Below are positions 1-5,946 of a stretch of DNA of 18,691 nucleotides, in pieces. The stretch comes from Hydnum rufescens UP504. Taxonomy: Eukaryota; Basidiomycota; Agaricomycetes; Cantharellales; Hydnaceae. The notes below the pieces were generated by a model, which worked only from the letters and a program-made list of their open reading frames with translations, was not told the DNA's origin and searched no databases. A program made the translations under genes and the position numbers. The stretch is from NCBI GenBank assembly GCA_014904985.1, contig MU129227.1, forward strand, positions 30,659 to 49,349, written 5' to 3'. Every line of letters begins with the position of its first letter. The stretch's first letter is position 1.

Positions 1-201
1 CGCCGGGGCAGGTGTGTGATTCCGTGCCTCGTTTGTGCGTTGCCATGGGCTTTGGTGCAGTCGCGTCGTTGGCCCATTGCTGTGTCGTGTTGGTGTATCG
101 TGTTGCCGTGTATTGCGTGCCGCGTCGCGTTGCCGTGTGGCACGTCGCTGTTTGGCTCTCGTCGTTTTGTGGGTTATCATCCTGCGTTGGAGGGGCGCAA
201 T
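1..201 (-). other. Exon-like segment with 15-bp minisatellite (left edge)
   Basis: This is the outermost visible exon of the left, minus-strand array, downstream of the acceptor at 202. It contains a degenerate tandem repeat of about 15 bp (plus-strand core GTTGCCGTGT, roughly 75-170) like the one at 610-800. The two exons also start alike next to their acceptors (GCTGTTTGG followed by a CTC-rich stretch). The sense strand is A/C-rich. Open frames exist but are expected from this composition, and no protein family is recognised. The array continues beyond the window. Confidence 0.5.
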
Positions 202-348
202 CTAGAATAATGCACATCAGTAAAAAAAAATTCCAAAGCAGCGCAAAAAGAGCAGCTTACGCTGCTCTTTTTGCACCACAAGAATAAAAAAACGAAAAGA
301 AATCTTACTTTGTAGTACCCCACACCACTGGAGTGGGTGTGGGGTACT
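202..348 (-). other. Hairpin-intron module L3 (minus strand)
   Basis: Hairpin A spans 314-348 with a 13-bp AGTACCCCACACC stem. Five bases beyond it on the minus strand comes a 5' splice site GTAAGA (303-308). Hairpin B lies inside the intron at 243-274 (14-bp stem, sense-strand loop GTAA, a GNRA tetraloop). A branch-like TACTGAT is at 216-222 and the acceptor TTCTAG ends at 202. The predicted intron is 308 to 202, 107 nt. This module is the third copy counted outward from the central palindrome. Confidence 0.7.
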
Positions 349-460
349 GGAGCCGTACTCCAGCCGCATGTGCGCGGCGTTTACGGGTCCCCTCGTTCGG
401 GTGTTGACGGGCGGGTTATGGGGTTCTTGCGTAGGTATTCTTCACGCGGGAAGTGGTGAC

Positions 461-601
461 CTGGAATATAAGATTATACTTAGTTAAGAGTTAAAGACCA
501 CGCAAAAAGAGCAGCTTTCGCTGCTCTTTTTGCATGCCTGTAGTTACTTGGGGGGGGGACTCACATTATATAGTACACACACCGCCGTGGCGGGTGTGTG
601 G
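461..601 (-). other. Hairpin-intron module L2 (minus strand)
   Basis: Hairpin A lies at 575-601 (CACACACCCGC-type stem with one unpaired base). The 5' splice site GTGAGT reads at 559-564 on the minus strand. Hairpin B is 502-533 with a perfect 14-bp stem and sense loop GAAA. A branch-like AACTAAG is at 479-485 and the acceptor TTCCAG ends at 461. The predicted intron is 564 to 461, 104 nt. Confidence 0.75.
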
Positions 602-845
602 TTCCTGGGGGCTCATTTGGCGTGTCGCGTGCTTGTTTGGCGCGTTGCTGTAGGTCGGGTTGCCGTGTGTCGCATTACCGTGTGTCGCATCTTTGTTTGG
701 CGCGTTGCCGTTTGGCGCGTTGCCGTGTCGCGCTGTCGTGCGTCGTGTTTCTGTGTCGCGTTGCCGGATGTCGCGTTGCTGCGTCGTGTTTCCGTACGTC
801 CCATGGCTGTTTGGGCTCTCATCATGTGTTGGATGAGGCCTCAAC
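565..845 (-). repeat. Exon-like segment with 15-bp minisatellite
   Basis: The segment lies between the introns of L1 and L2. At about 610-800 it holds a degenerate 15-bp minisatellite (plus-strand units such as TGGCGCGTTGCCGTG). The period is a multiple of three, so on the minus strand it can be read as a five-residue Asn/Ala/Thr/His/Gly-rich repeat. Joining it to the upstream exon by the predicted splice gives an immediate TGA, so a coding role is not supported by the simple gene model. Confidence 0.5.
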
Positions 846-985
846 CTAAAATAAATAAGAGACGTTAGTAAGATGTTCCAAAGCAGCGCAAAAAGAGCAG
901 CTTTTGCTGCTCTTTTTGCGCCGTTGTATCTACTAGAAAAAATACTCACCTTGTGACCACACACCTGCAGCGGCGGGTGTGTGGT
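846..985 (-). other. Hairpin-intron module L1 (minus strand)
   Basis: This is the minus-strand module nearest the palindrome centre. Hairpin A is 956-985 (13-bp stem with one mismatch). The 5' splice site GTGAGT reads at 944-949. Hairpin B is 886-921 with a perfect 16-bp stem and four-base loop. A perfect fungal branch site TACTAAC is at 864-870 and the acceptor TTTTAG ends at 846. The predicted intron is 949 to 846, 104 nt. Hairpin, donor, hairpin, branch and acceptor come in the same order as in the plus-strand modules. Confidence 0.8.
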
Positions 986-1127
986 CGTGCGGTTGCCTTT
1001 TCGGGCGGTTGCTTGTTGTGGTTGCGGAGATAGGAAGCAAGTGCAGATTCAACACCGGCAATTGCCAATACTCAAGAAGCGCCCAAGCGCTGGCACTGCA
1101 AGCACAGTACACAATAGTACCAAGCAT
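933..1127 (-). CDS. Short ORF in first exon of left array (doubtful)
   Basis: The ORF begins MLGTIVYCACSAS at 1127 on the minus strand, just downstream of an AT-rich, TATA-like stretch (1128-1156). The right arm of the palindrome has the same start, and the two differ by only a few codons over the first 27 residues. The frame runs through hairpin A and into intron L1. If L1 is spliced, the next codons give a TGA. Either a very short peptide is made, or the openness is a by-product of the palindrome. No family is recognised. Confidence 0.2.
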   Translation of the reverse strand: MLGTIVYCACSASAWALLEYWQLPVLNLHLLPISATTTSNRPKRQPHDHTPAAAGVWSQGEYFF

Positions 1128-1156
1128 GTATATTATAAATAATATATAAATAAAAA
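1128..1156 (-). promoter_or_regulatory. AT-rich TATA-like tract, left arm
   Basis: The tract reads TATTTATATATTATTTATAA on the minus strand, directly before the ATG at 1127. It is mirrored by the right-arm tract at 1352-1381. A core-promoter role is an inference from position and composition only. Confidence 0.25.
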
Positions 1157-1351
1157 TTGTCCAGGAAAACCAAAGAAGAGGATGGTAATGAGTCAGAGGT
1201 CAATAAGGCATGAGATCGCTAATTACAGAGTGGATTGGGCCACTTCTATGCATCAGAATTGGCCCAATCCACTCTGTAATTAGCGATCTCATGCCTTATT
1301 GACCTCTGACTCATTACCATCCTCTTCTTCGGGTTTTTCCTGGACAATTTT

Positions 1352-1381
1352 TTTATTATATAGTATTTTATTTATAATATA
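1352..1381 (+). promoter_or_regulatory. AT-rich TATA-like tract, right arm
   Basis: The tract contains TTATTATATAGTATT and lies immediately before the ATG at 1383. It is the counterpart of 1128-1156 in the other arm. If the two arrays are transcribed, these paired tracts are the obvious candidates for divergent core promoters. No transcript evidence is available. Confidence 0.25.
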
Positions 1382-1382
1382 C

Positions 1383-1505
1383 ATGCTTGGTACTATTGTG
1401 TACTGTGCTTGCAGCGCCAGCACTTGGGCGCTTCTTGAGTATCGGCAATTGCCGGTGTTGAATTTCGAACTCTATCGCAGCCACACCCAGCAAGCGACCG
1501 CATGA
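1383..1505 (+). CDS. Short ORF in first exon of right array (doubtful)
   Basis: This 40-residue ORF has the same start as its mirror at 1127 (MLGTIVYCACSAS) and ends at a TGA before the CAG/CAA tract. Over the shared 27 residues the arms differ at one silent codon and two amino-acid positions (Ala/Thr and Trp/Arg). There is no recognisable family, and the frame closes before the first intron of the right array, so translation is doubtful. Confidence 0.2.
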   Translation: MLGTIVYCACSASTWALLEYRQLPVLNFELYRSHTQQATA

Positions 1506-1513
1506 CCACGACA

Positions 1514-1643
1514 CAACAGCAACAGCAACAACCAGCAACAACAGCAACAACAGCAACAACAGCAGCAACAGCAACAACAGCAGCAACAGCAGCAACAGCT
1601 AGCTGAACAGCTGCTGCAGCTGCTGCAACAGCAGCAGCAACAG
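1514..1643 (+). repeat. CAG/CAA microsatellite
   Basis: Imperfect CAG, CAA and ACA triplets fill this stretch, interrupted at 1598-1624 by a CTGCTGCAGCTGCTG palindrome. It lies in the first long exon of the right array, upstream of module R1. The frame from the ATG at 1502 gives Gln then Ala/Thr runs and stops after about 35 codons, so it does not look like a functional polyQ exon. Confidence 0.9.
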
Positions 1644-1678
1644 TGCACGACTGCGACCGCACGACCCACGACCACATG

Positions 1679-1817
1679 ACCACACACCCGCTGATGCGGG
1701 TGTGTGGTTATGAGGTAAGTTTTGTCTCAGTAAATACAATACCGCAAAAGAGTAGCGCAAGCTACTCTTTTTGTGCTGCCATGAATTTTTATACTAACAT
1801 AGCCTCTATTCCTCCAG
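1679..1817 (+). other. Hairpin-intron module R1
   Basis: Hairpin A is 1679-1708 (perfect 13-bp stem, loop TGAT). The 5' splice site GTAAGT starts at 1715. Hairpin B is 1744-1774 with stem AAAAGAGTAGC and loop GCAA (GNRA); its C-to-T change relative to other copies is compensated by G-to-A in the opposite arm. A perfect TACTAAC is at 1792-1798 and the acceptor CCAG ends at 1817. The predicted intron is 103 nt. This is one of the most canonical copies. Confidence 0.85.
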
Positions 1818-1865
1818 ATCAAAACCAAAACAACAAATGACAGGCGCCCAGTGAGTGAGCCCAGG

Positions 1866-2006
1866 AACCACACCCGCTGCGGCGGGTGTGGTTCTATTTA
1901 AGGTGAGTCTCCCCCCCCCTAATAGATGCAGCTGCGCAAAAAGAGCAGCGAAAGCTGCTCTTTTTGCGTCGCTTTTAATTTTGTAACTAATTATATTTTA
2001 TTCTAG
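1866..2006 (+). other. Hairpin-intron module R2
   Basis: Hairpin A is 1866-1893 (loop TGCG). The donor GTGAGT starts at 1903 and is followed by a C-run. Hairpin B is 1935-1968 with a perfect 15-bp stem and loop GAAA. A branch-like AACTAAT is at 1985-1991 and the acceptor TTCTAG ends at 2006. The predicted intron is 104 nt. The preceding exon is 85 nt. Confidence 0.8.
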
Positions 2007-2073
2007 GTATTGCCATAAATGAAGACCCAAGCAGCAAGCCCGCCCACAAAGGAGACCCACGAATGAAGAGACG

Positions 2074-2214
2074 AACCACACACCCGCTACTGCGGGTGTG
2101 TGGTTCTATCTATACAAGGCATGTAACGCACCCCCGACGACGCAAAAAGAGCAGCGAAAGCTGCTCTTTTTGCGTCGCTTTTAATTCTTTTTAACTAATG
2201 ATTTTTTATTCTAG
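2074..2214 (+). other. Hairpin-intron module R3 (GC-AG donor)
   Basis: Hairpin A is 2074-2105 (perfect 14-bp stem, loop TACT). The donor position by alignment is AAG|GCATGT at 2119, a GC-AG type intron; a GTAACG at 2123 is the alternative. Hairpin B is 2139-2176, a perfect 17-bp stem with loop GAAA. A branch-like AACTAAT is at 2193-2199 and TTCTAG ends at 2214. The predicted intron is 96 nt. Confidence 0.7.
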
Positions 2215-2324
2215 GTACAGTATTGTCACAAATGAAGACCGAAGACCCACGAAGCAAGCCCCCACAATGATAACACGCCCGCAGAGGGGACCCCCGAACG
2301 ACGATGTGCCACATGAAGAGATGA

Positions 2325-2459
2325 ACCACACACCCGCTTCGGCGGGTGTGTGGTAATTTTAAGGTGAGCATATAACCACGCAAAAGGAGCAGCGTACGCT
2401 GCTCCTTTTGCGTGGCTTTTCTTTTTTCCTTTTTACTAACGTATTATACGTTATTTTAG
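2325..2459 (+). other. Hairpin-intron module R4
   Basis: Hairpin A is 2325-2354 with a perfect 13-bp stem closed by C(TTCG)G, a hyperstable UNCG tetraloop in RNA. The donor GTGAGC starts at 2364. Hairpin B is a perfect 40-nt palindrome at 2376-2415, carrying a compensated A-to-G/T-to-C change in the A-run relative to other copies. A perfect TACTAAC is at 2434-2440 and the acceptor TTTTAG ends at 2459. The predicted intron is 96 nt. Confidence 0.85.
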
Positions 2460-2603
2460 GTTGTCTGAACCCACGACCCCACCAAGCAAACACACGAGAA
2501 CGGCAACGGACCCACCAAACGAAACCCGCGAGAGTTCAAACCCCCAACATGACGACCAAGCCCCGTACCGAGTACGAACCGCACGACCGACGGTACAAAC
2601 CAA

Positions 2604-2755
2604 GGACCACACCCACTTCGGTGGGTGTTGGTCCTACAAGGTTTTTATTTTATTTTTTTTGATTTCTATATGTACAACGACGCAAAAGGAGCAGCGTAAG
2701 CTGCTCCCTTTGCGTCACTTTGAATTTTTTTTACTAATCGACATTCTCACTCTAG
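2604..2755 (+). other. Hairpin-intron module R5 (weak donor)
   Basis: Hairpin A is 2604-2634 with a CCCAC/GTGGG inner stem (compensated change from CCCGC/GCGGG) and a TTCG loop. The donor position reads AAG|GTTTTT at 2641, a poor 5' splice site followed by a T-rich insert. Hairpin B is 2679-2716 (one mismatch, loop GTAA). TACTAAT is at 2732-2738 and the acceptor TCTAG ends at 2755. The predicted intron is 115 nt, the longest in the array. Confidence 0.65.
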
Positions 2756-2847
2756 GATCTGAACCGAGACCCGCGAAACAACACACCCGCCCAAGTGATG
2801 ACCAGCCCCCCCATACAGAACCAAGTACGCGACCAGGGTGCAAAGGG

Positions 2848-2992
2848 AGTACCACACACCCGCTTCGGCGGGGTGTGGTACTAGTTCAGGTGAGTTCCCC
2901 CCCTTCAATAGATACTGTGGCGCAAAAAGAGCAGCGAAAGCTGCTCTTTTTGCGTCGCTTTTAATTTTTTAATTAATAAATCTTTACTCTAG
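2848..2992 (+). other. Hairpin-intron module R6
   Basis: Hairpin A is 2848-2882 (stem extended to AGTACC/GGTACT, TTCG loop). The donor CAG|GTGAGT starts at 2890. Hairpin B is 2921-2954, a perfect 15-bp stem with loop GAAA. The branch region is degenerate (AATTAAT) and the acceptor ACTCTAG ends at 2992. The predicted intron is 103 nt. Confidence 0.75.
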
Positions 2993-3104
2993 TATCACCA
3001 CAAATACAAATGAAGACCCCGCGTGCGACCCCCACCCGAACGATAACACGCCCACAAACGACGACGTGCCAAACGAAGACACGGGATGACGCCAAAACTG
3101 TACA

Positions 3105-3236
3105 AACCACACACCCCATCACGGTGTGTGGTTCTATACAAGGTAAGTAATGCACCCCAAAGGGCACAAAAAGAGCAGCCTTGCTGCTCTTTTTGCGTCC
3201 ATTTTTATTTTTAAACTAACAAATTCATTATTCTAG
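3105..3236 (+). other. Hairpin-intron module R7
   Basis: Hairpin A is 3105-3133 with an 11-bp stem and a 7-nt loop; the GCGGG part of the stem is lost. The donor AAG|GTAAGT starts at 3143. Hairpin B is 3167-3195 (13-bp stem, loop CTT). The branch site AACTAAC is at 3214-3220 and TTCTAG ends at 3236. The predicted intron is 94 nt, the shortest in the array. Confidence 0.8.
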
Positions 3237-3386
3237 GTTCTAGTTCTCGCCTGAACTACCGCCAAACGAAACCCCCCCCCCTTTGGAAATGACAACGCAC
3301 CCGCCAACGGAGAGTCCCAAATGTGACCTGCCAAACGAAACCCAGAAACGGGACGCACGACGCAAGGTCCAGGGACCCCGGACGAA

Positions 3387-3518
3387 CCACACACCCGCTG
3401 AAGCGGGTGTGTGTAATTTCAAGATAAGTATCGATCGCGCAAGAGGAGCAGCGTATGCTGCTCTTTTGCGTGGCTTTCTTTTTTTATTTTTTCTTTATAA
3501 CACGTTATTTATTCCTAG
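3387..3518 (+). other. Hairpin-intron module R8 (donor G1-to-A)
   Basis: Hairpin A is 3387-3414 (10-bp core, loop TGAA). At the donor position the sequence reads AAG|ATAAGT at 3424, so the invariant first G is replaced by A and splicing there should fail. Hairpin B is 3438-3470 with imperfect arms. The branch region is weak (TATAACA) and the acceptor TCCTAG ends at 3518. This copy looks decayed. Confidence 0.6.
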
Positions 3519-3636
3519 ATTTTTCACCTGACCTACCACCCGCACTAACCCAAATCAAAGACCCGCGACCGCCGAAGACAGCCGTGAGAACGGACGCCCG
3601 CGAACCCCAAAAATGACGCCCAGCCGGTACAAAACA

Positions 3637-3853
3637 GTACCATATACCCACTTCGGTGGGTGTGTGGTACTACAAAGGTTTTTTTTCAAAATTCTATATT
3701 TCTTCTTTTCCCCCCCCTTCCCTTTTGGTGTGTGGTTCTATATCAGGTAAGTCCCCGCCCTCCTCAGTACCTACAGCCACGCAAAAAGAGCAGCGAAGCT
3801 GCTCTTTTTGCGTGGTTTTTGATTCTAACTAATTTAAAAACTTTATCTCGCAG
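3637..3853 (+). other. Hairpin-intron module R9 (chimeric)
   Basis: Hairpin A at 3637-3670 has a TTCG loop and two T.G positions that would pair as U.G wobbles in sense RNA. It is followed by a T-rich stretch like the R5 donor region and then a second copy of only the 3' arm of hairpin A (GGTGTGTGGT, about 3727-3736). Only after that come the donor CAG|GTAAGT (3747), hairpin B (3777-3815, 18-bp perfect stem, loop GAA), CTAACTAAT (3825-3833) and the acceptor GCAG at 3853. The predicted intron is 107 nt. Recombination between two modules explains the layout. Confidence 0.75.
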
Positions 3854-3958
3854 GTCTCAATGCCCCCGCAAACGAATACCGATGCAAAACCCCCGTGCCC
3901 CCTGTATCGACGCCCAAACGACGGACATCCGTAGGAACCGCCGTATGTACACAGGCTC

Positions 3959-4108
3959 AGTACCCCACACCGCCGCAGTGGGTGTGGGGTACTAGGAGGT
4001 ATGTTTTATTTTTATAAATTTCTTCTTGTGGCACAAAAAGAGCAGCATAAGCTGCTCTTTTTGCGCTGCATTAATATTCAACTAATGTTTCCTTAATTAT
4101 TTCTTTAG
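3959..4108 (+). other. Hairpin-intron module R10
   Basis: Hairpin A is 3959-3993 with the AGTACCCCACACC stem variant otherwise seen only in L3. The donor GTATGT starts at 3999. Hairpin B is about 4031-4066 (13-bp perfect core 4034-4063, loop ATAA). A branch-like AACTAAT is at 4080-4086 and the acceptor TTTAG ends at 4108. The predicted intron is 110 nt. Confidence 0.75.
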
Positions 4109-4215
4109 ATCCTAGGCCAGAACCCGGGCAAACTCCCGAATACAAATCCGCCGAACGACATCGCCGACGATAACCACGAACGAGCCTGCGAATGAAAACC
4201 GGCCCCCTTGAGGGA

Positions 4216-4318
4216 GCGCCCAAATGGAGCCGGCCCCCAATCGGGGTGTGGTGGGTATATGCAGGTGCGTGACCCGCATCAACCATCCCCCCCTGTGGTG
4301 GCAGACCCCAGGGGGGAT
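4216..4318 (+). other. Degenerate end of hairpin-intron array
   Basis: A relic of hairpin A may remain here (GGTGTGGTGGG after CCCCC-rich DNA). It is followed by CAG|GTGCGT at 4265, which could be a donor. Hairpin B is replaced by an unrelated hairpin (ATCCCCCCCTG paired with CAGGGGGGAT, 4285-4318). No branch site or acceptor is seen. This is the decayed or truncated right end of the array. Confidence 0.35.
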
Positions 4319-4411
4319 AATATGTATATAGTGTAATATGTATATAATAATAGTAGTAATAATAATAATAATAATAAATAGTAAACAAATAATAATAAAT
4401 AAGTATATAAT
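4317..4411. repeat. AT-rich (TAA)n microsatellite
   Basis: TATA-rich DNA is followed by tandem AAT/TAA triplets. It marks the boundary between the hairpin-intron array and the transposon-rich region. Nothing else is seen between 4320 and 4487. Confidence 0.9.
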
Positions 4412-4487
4412 CTAGCACAGCCATGGATTGGCCGACAGATGGCCCAAAAACTGAATTGGAATAGCCTGATTTCGGCCGTAAGGTTTG

Positions 4488-4543
4488 GGGGACCTATTAG
4501 GTACCATTTTCTGCCCCGAAAGTGGTACCTAAATTAGGTCCCC
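4488..4543. repeat. Inverted repeat at copia truncation point
   Basis: Arms of 23-25 nt (GGGGACCTATTAGGTACCAT against GTGGTACCTAAATTAGGTCCCC) flank a short loop. It lies exactly where gag-protease homology of the minus-strand copia fragment stops. It may be a fused pair of terminal inverted repeats or a small fold-back element. No target duplication was identified. Confidence 0.6.
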
Positions 4544-4545
4544 TA

Positions 4546-5594
4546 TGTGACTGACCAGCCTGGGTGCCTCGGCCTTTTCCCTCCAGTTGCATGTTTTTGC
4601 TGATTCCTTGGATAAGTTTGGTCCCGGGAATGAATTCAGTGAACATTTCCTGTTTAGTCGCAATATGGGATGTTGTGCCTGAGTCGATTAGCCACGTAGA
4701 TTTGGAGATCGCGGAGCTGGATCTGGCACTGAGTGCATACTCAGGGTCTCGATGGATTGCCTGGTTTGTCGACTCGGGTGTCGTGGACTTTGCCTCCTTC
4801 ACCCCCTTGTCCTTCTCCTTTTTCTCCTTCTTCTTTTGTCGGGGGCCCTGTCCCTCTTTTCCTCCCCCTTTCGCCCAACATTGATCCCTTGTGTGGCCGG
4901 GCTTTGAGCAATTTGAGCATGTGGCCCTGGGAGTCTGCAGTCGTTTGCCCTTGTTCAGGGCTAATTTCACGATCTTGGTAGACTGTGATTTGTCATGGCA
5001 ATGGCGATCTTCATCTAGAATCATTGTAATCAATTCTTCCGATTTGATCTCTGATTCACTTGTTTTGGATCCGAAATAAGATGACTCGAATGAACTCCAT
5101 GAGCTTGGTAATGTGGAGATTAATAATATTGCGAATTCTATATCCGGAAGCGGATAGCCCAATATTGCAAGGTTTTCCTTGGCTTTTCGGAATACGGCAA
5201 TATGTTCTATTATTGGCATAGATTCGGATGGAATTATTTGTAATAATTTTCACCTTTCTGCAACTACTCCAAAAATGCCCTTGGGCTCCTTGGTGTCACA
5301 TAATTGTGTCCACATTTGGGCCGCGGTCTGAGCGCCGCTTAAATGGATGAGTTCTTCATCTCCCACGGTCAATTGGAGTAAGGATTGAGTTTGGAGATCT
5401 TGAGTCTCCCATTCTTTGATCAGGGACTCATCACTGGGACGCAGGTAGGTGCTGTCAATATATTTTGTTAGATCGGCTATCGTGAGTAATGCCATGACCC
5501 TGGTTTTCCATGGAAGCCAGTTGTCCCCTTTCAATTGATCGATCCAGTAAAAACTGTTGAGGGTGTTCTTGTCTATCGGGGCGATGTCGGGCAT
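4546..5594 (-). pseudogene. Copia gag-protease fragment (truncated, frameshifted)
   Basis: The frame starts MPDIAPIDKN at 5594. It shows the copia gag pattern (LKGDNWLPWK near residue 20, then helical gag sequence), a CCHC zinc knuckle CSNCSKPGHTRDQC followed by a Lys-rich linker, and a pepsin-type protease motif WLIDSGTTSHI. A one-base frameshift near 5250 separates the N-terminal third from the rest. Homology ends about 30 residues after the protease motif, at the inverted repeat 4488-4543, so integrase, RT and RNase H are missing. The proteins would have formed the virus-like particle and processed the polyprotein. It differs in sequence from the element at 8781-15579 and is a separate lineage. 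Confidence 0.85.
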
Positions 5595-5634
5595 AACGAG
5601 TGTCTTTGTTTTTAAGCGACTGGTGCTGATAACA

Positions 5635-5912
5635 TGTTAAGATATAAGTCTTTTAGAGAAACAACACTATGATTTACCGAGTAAAATCTCGGTATTTATA
5701 TACGAATACATGTTTCTACAGGGTTCGAGTATATATGGGAATAACGGATGTAGACGGGCCTATACGGTCCTGGACGGTCTTAGATCTTTCCAGAAGATTC
5801 CGGGTTTATTCCCATATCGGGATGTATTCATTCCAATATGGGTATCAGAGTACGAGACAGTCGGGATTGGAGTACTGGATGGGTGCTAGCCCACTTCGTG
5901 TCACGTGTCACA
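5635..5912 (-). mobile_element. Probable LTR of truncated copia fragment
   Basis: On the minus strand the segment starts TGTGACACGTGACACG and ends ATATCTTAACA, giving TG...CA termini. It lies just upstream of the gag start and is AT-rich with a TATATAC box. The next bases, TGTTATCAGCACCAG, are in the position of a primer-binding site. There is no second LTR in the window to confirm the ends, so the boundaries are inferred. Confidence 0.45.
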
Positions 5913-5946
5913 AAAAGGCTGCTGAACTAAAAAAAATGAGGGTGTC

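Larger units (their letters stand above)
1047..1463. repeat. Large palindrome (inverted repeat, ~200-bp arms)
   Basis: The left arm is 1047-1242, the right arm 1260-1463, and a 17-nt loop lies at 1243-1259. The inner ~60 bp of each arm pair perfectly, and the outer part has a few substitutions and small indels. Each arm contains an AT-rich TATA-like tract followed by the same ATG. The hairpin-intron arrays diverge from here on opposite strands, so the palindrome could be a bidirectional promoter region. A fold-back assembly or library artefact must be excluded. Confidence 0.85.

Noticed and set aside
886..921. Hairpin B copies look like Rho-independent terminators (GC stem followed by T-run).
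   Set aside because: The surrounding DNA is eukaryotic, the T-run is part of the stem itself, and each copy sits between a 5' splice site and a branch site.
1368..1687. Poly-Leu, poly-Ala/Val and poly-Cys reading frames on the minus strand.
   Set aside because: These are the three frames of the CAG/CAA microsatellite read in reverse. They have no support as genes.
2460..2964. Long plus-strand frame running through exon, intron R5, exon and intron R6.
   Set aside because: It reads straight through two predicted introns, and A/C-rich DNA has few stops by composition. Neighbouring exons do not continue it in frame.
4031..4066. Mitochondrial double-hairpin element or GC cluster.
   Set aside because: Such elements are known in fungal mitochondrial DNA, but this locus has nuclear spliceosomal signals and flanks nuclear retrotransposons.
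202..4108. CRISPR array.
   Set aside because: The repeats are long two-hairpin modules with splice signals, present on both strands and with variable spacing. There are no uniform 28-37 bp repeats or spacers, and no cas genes.
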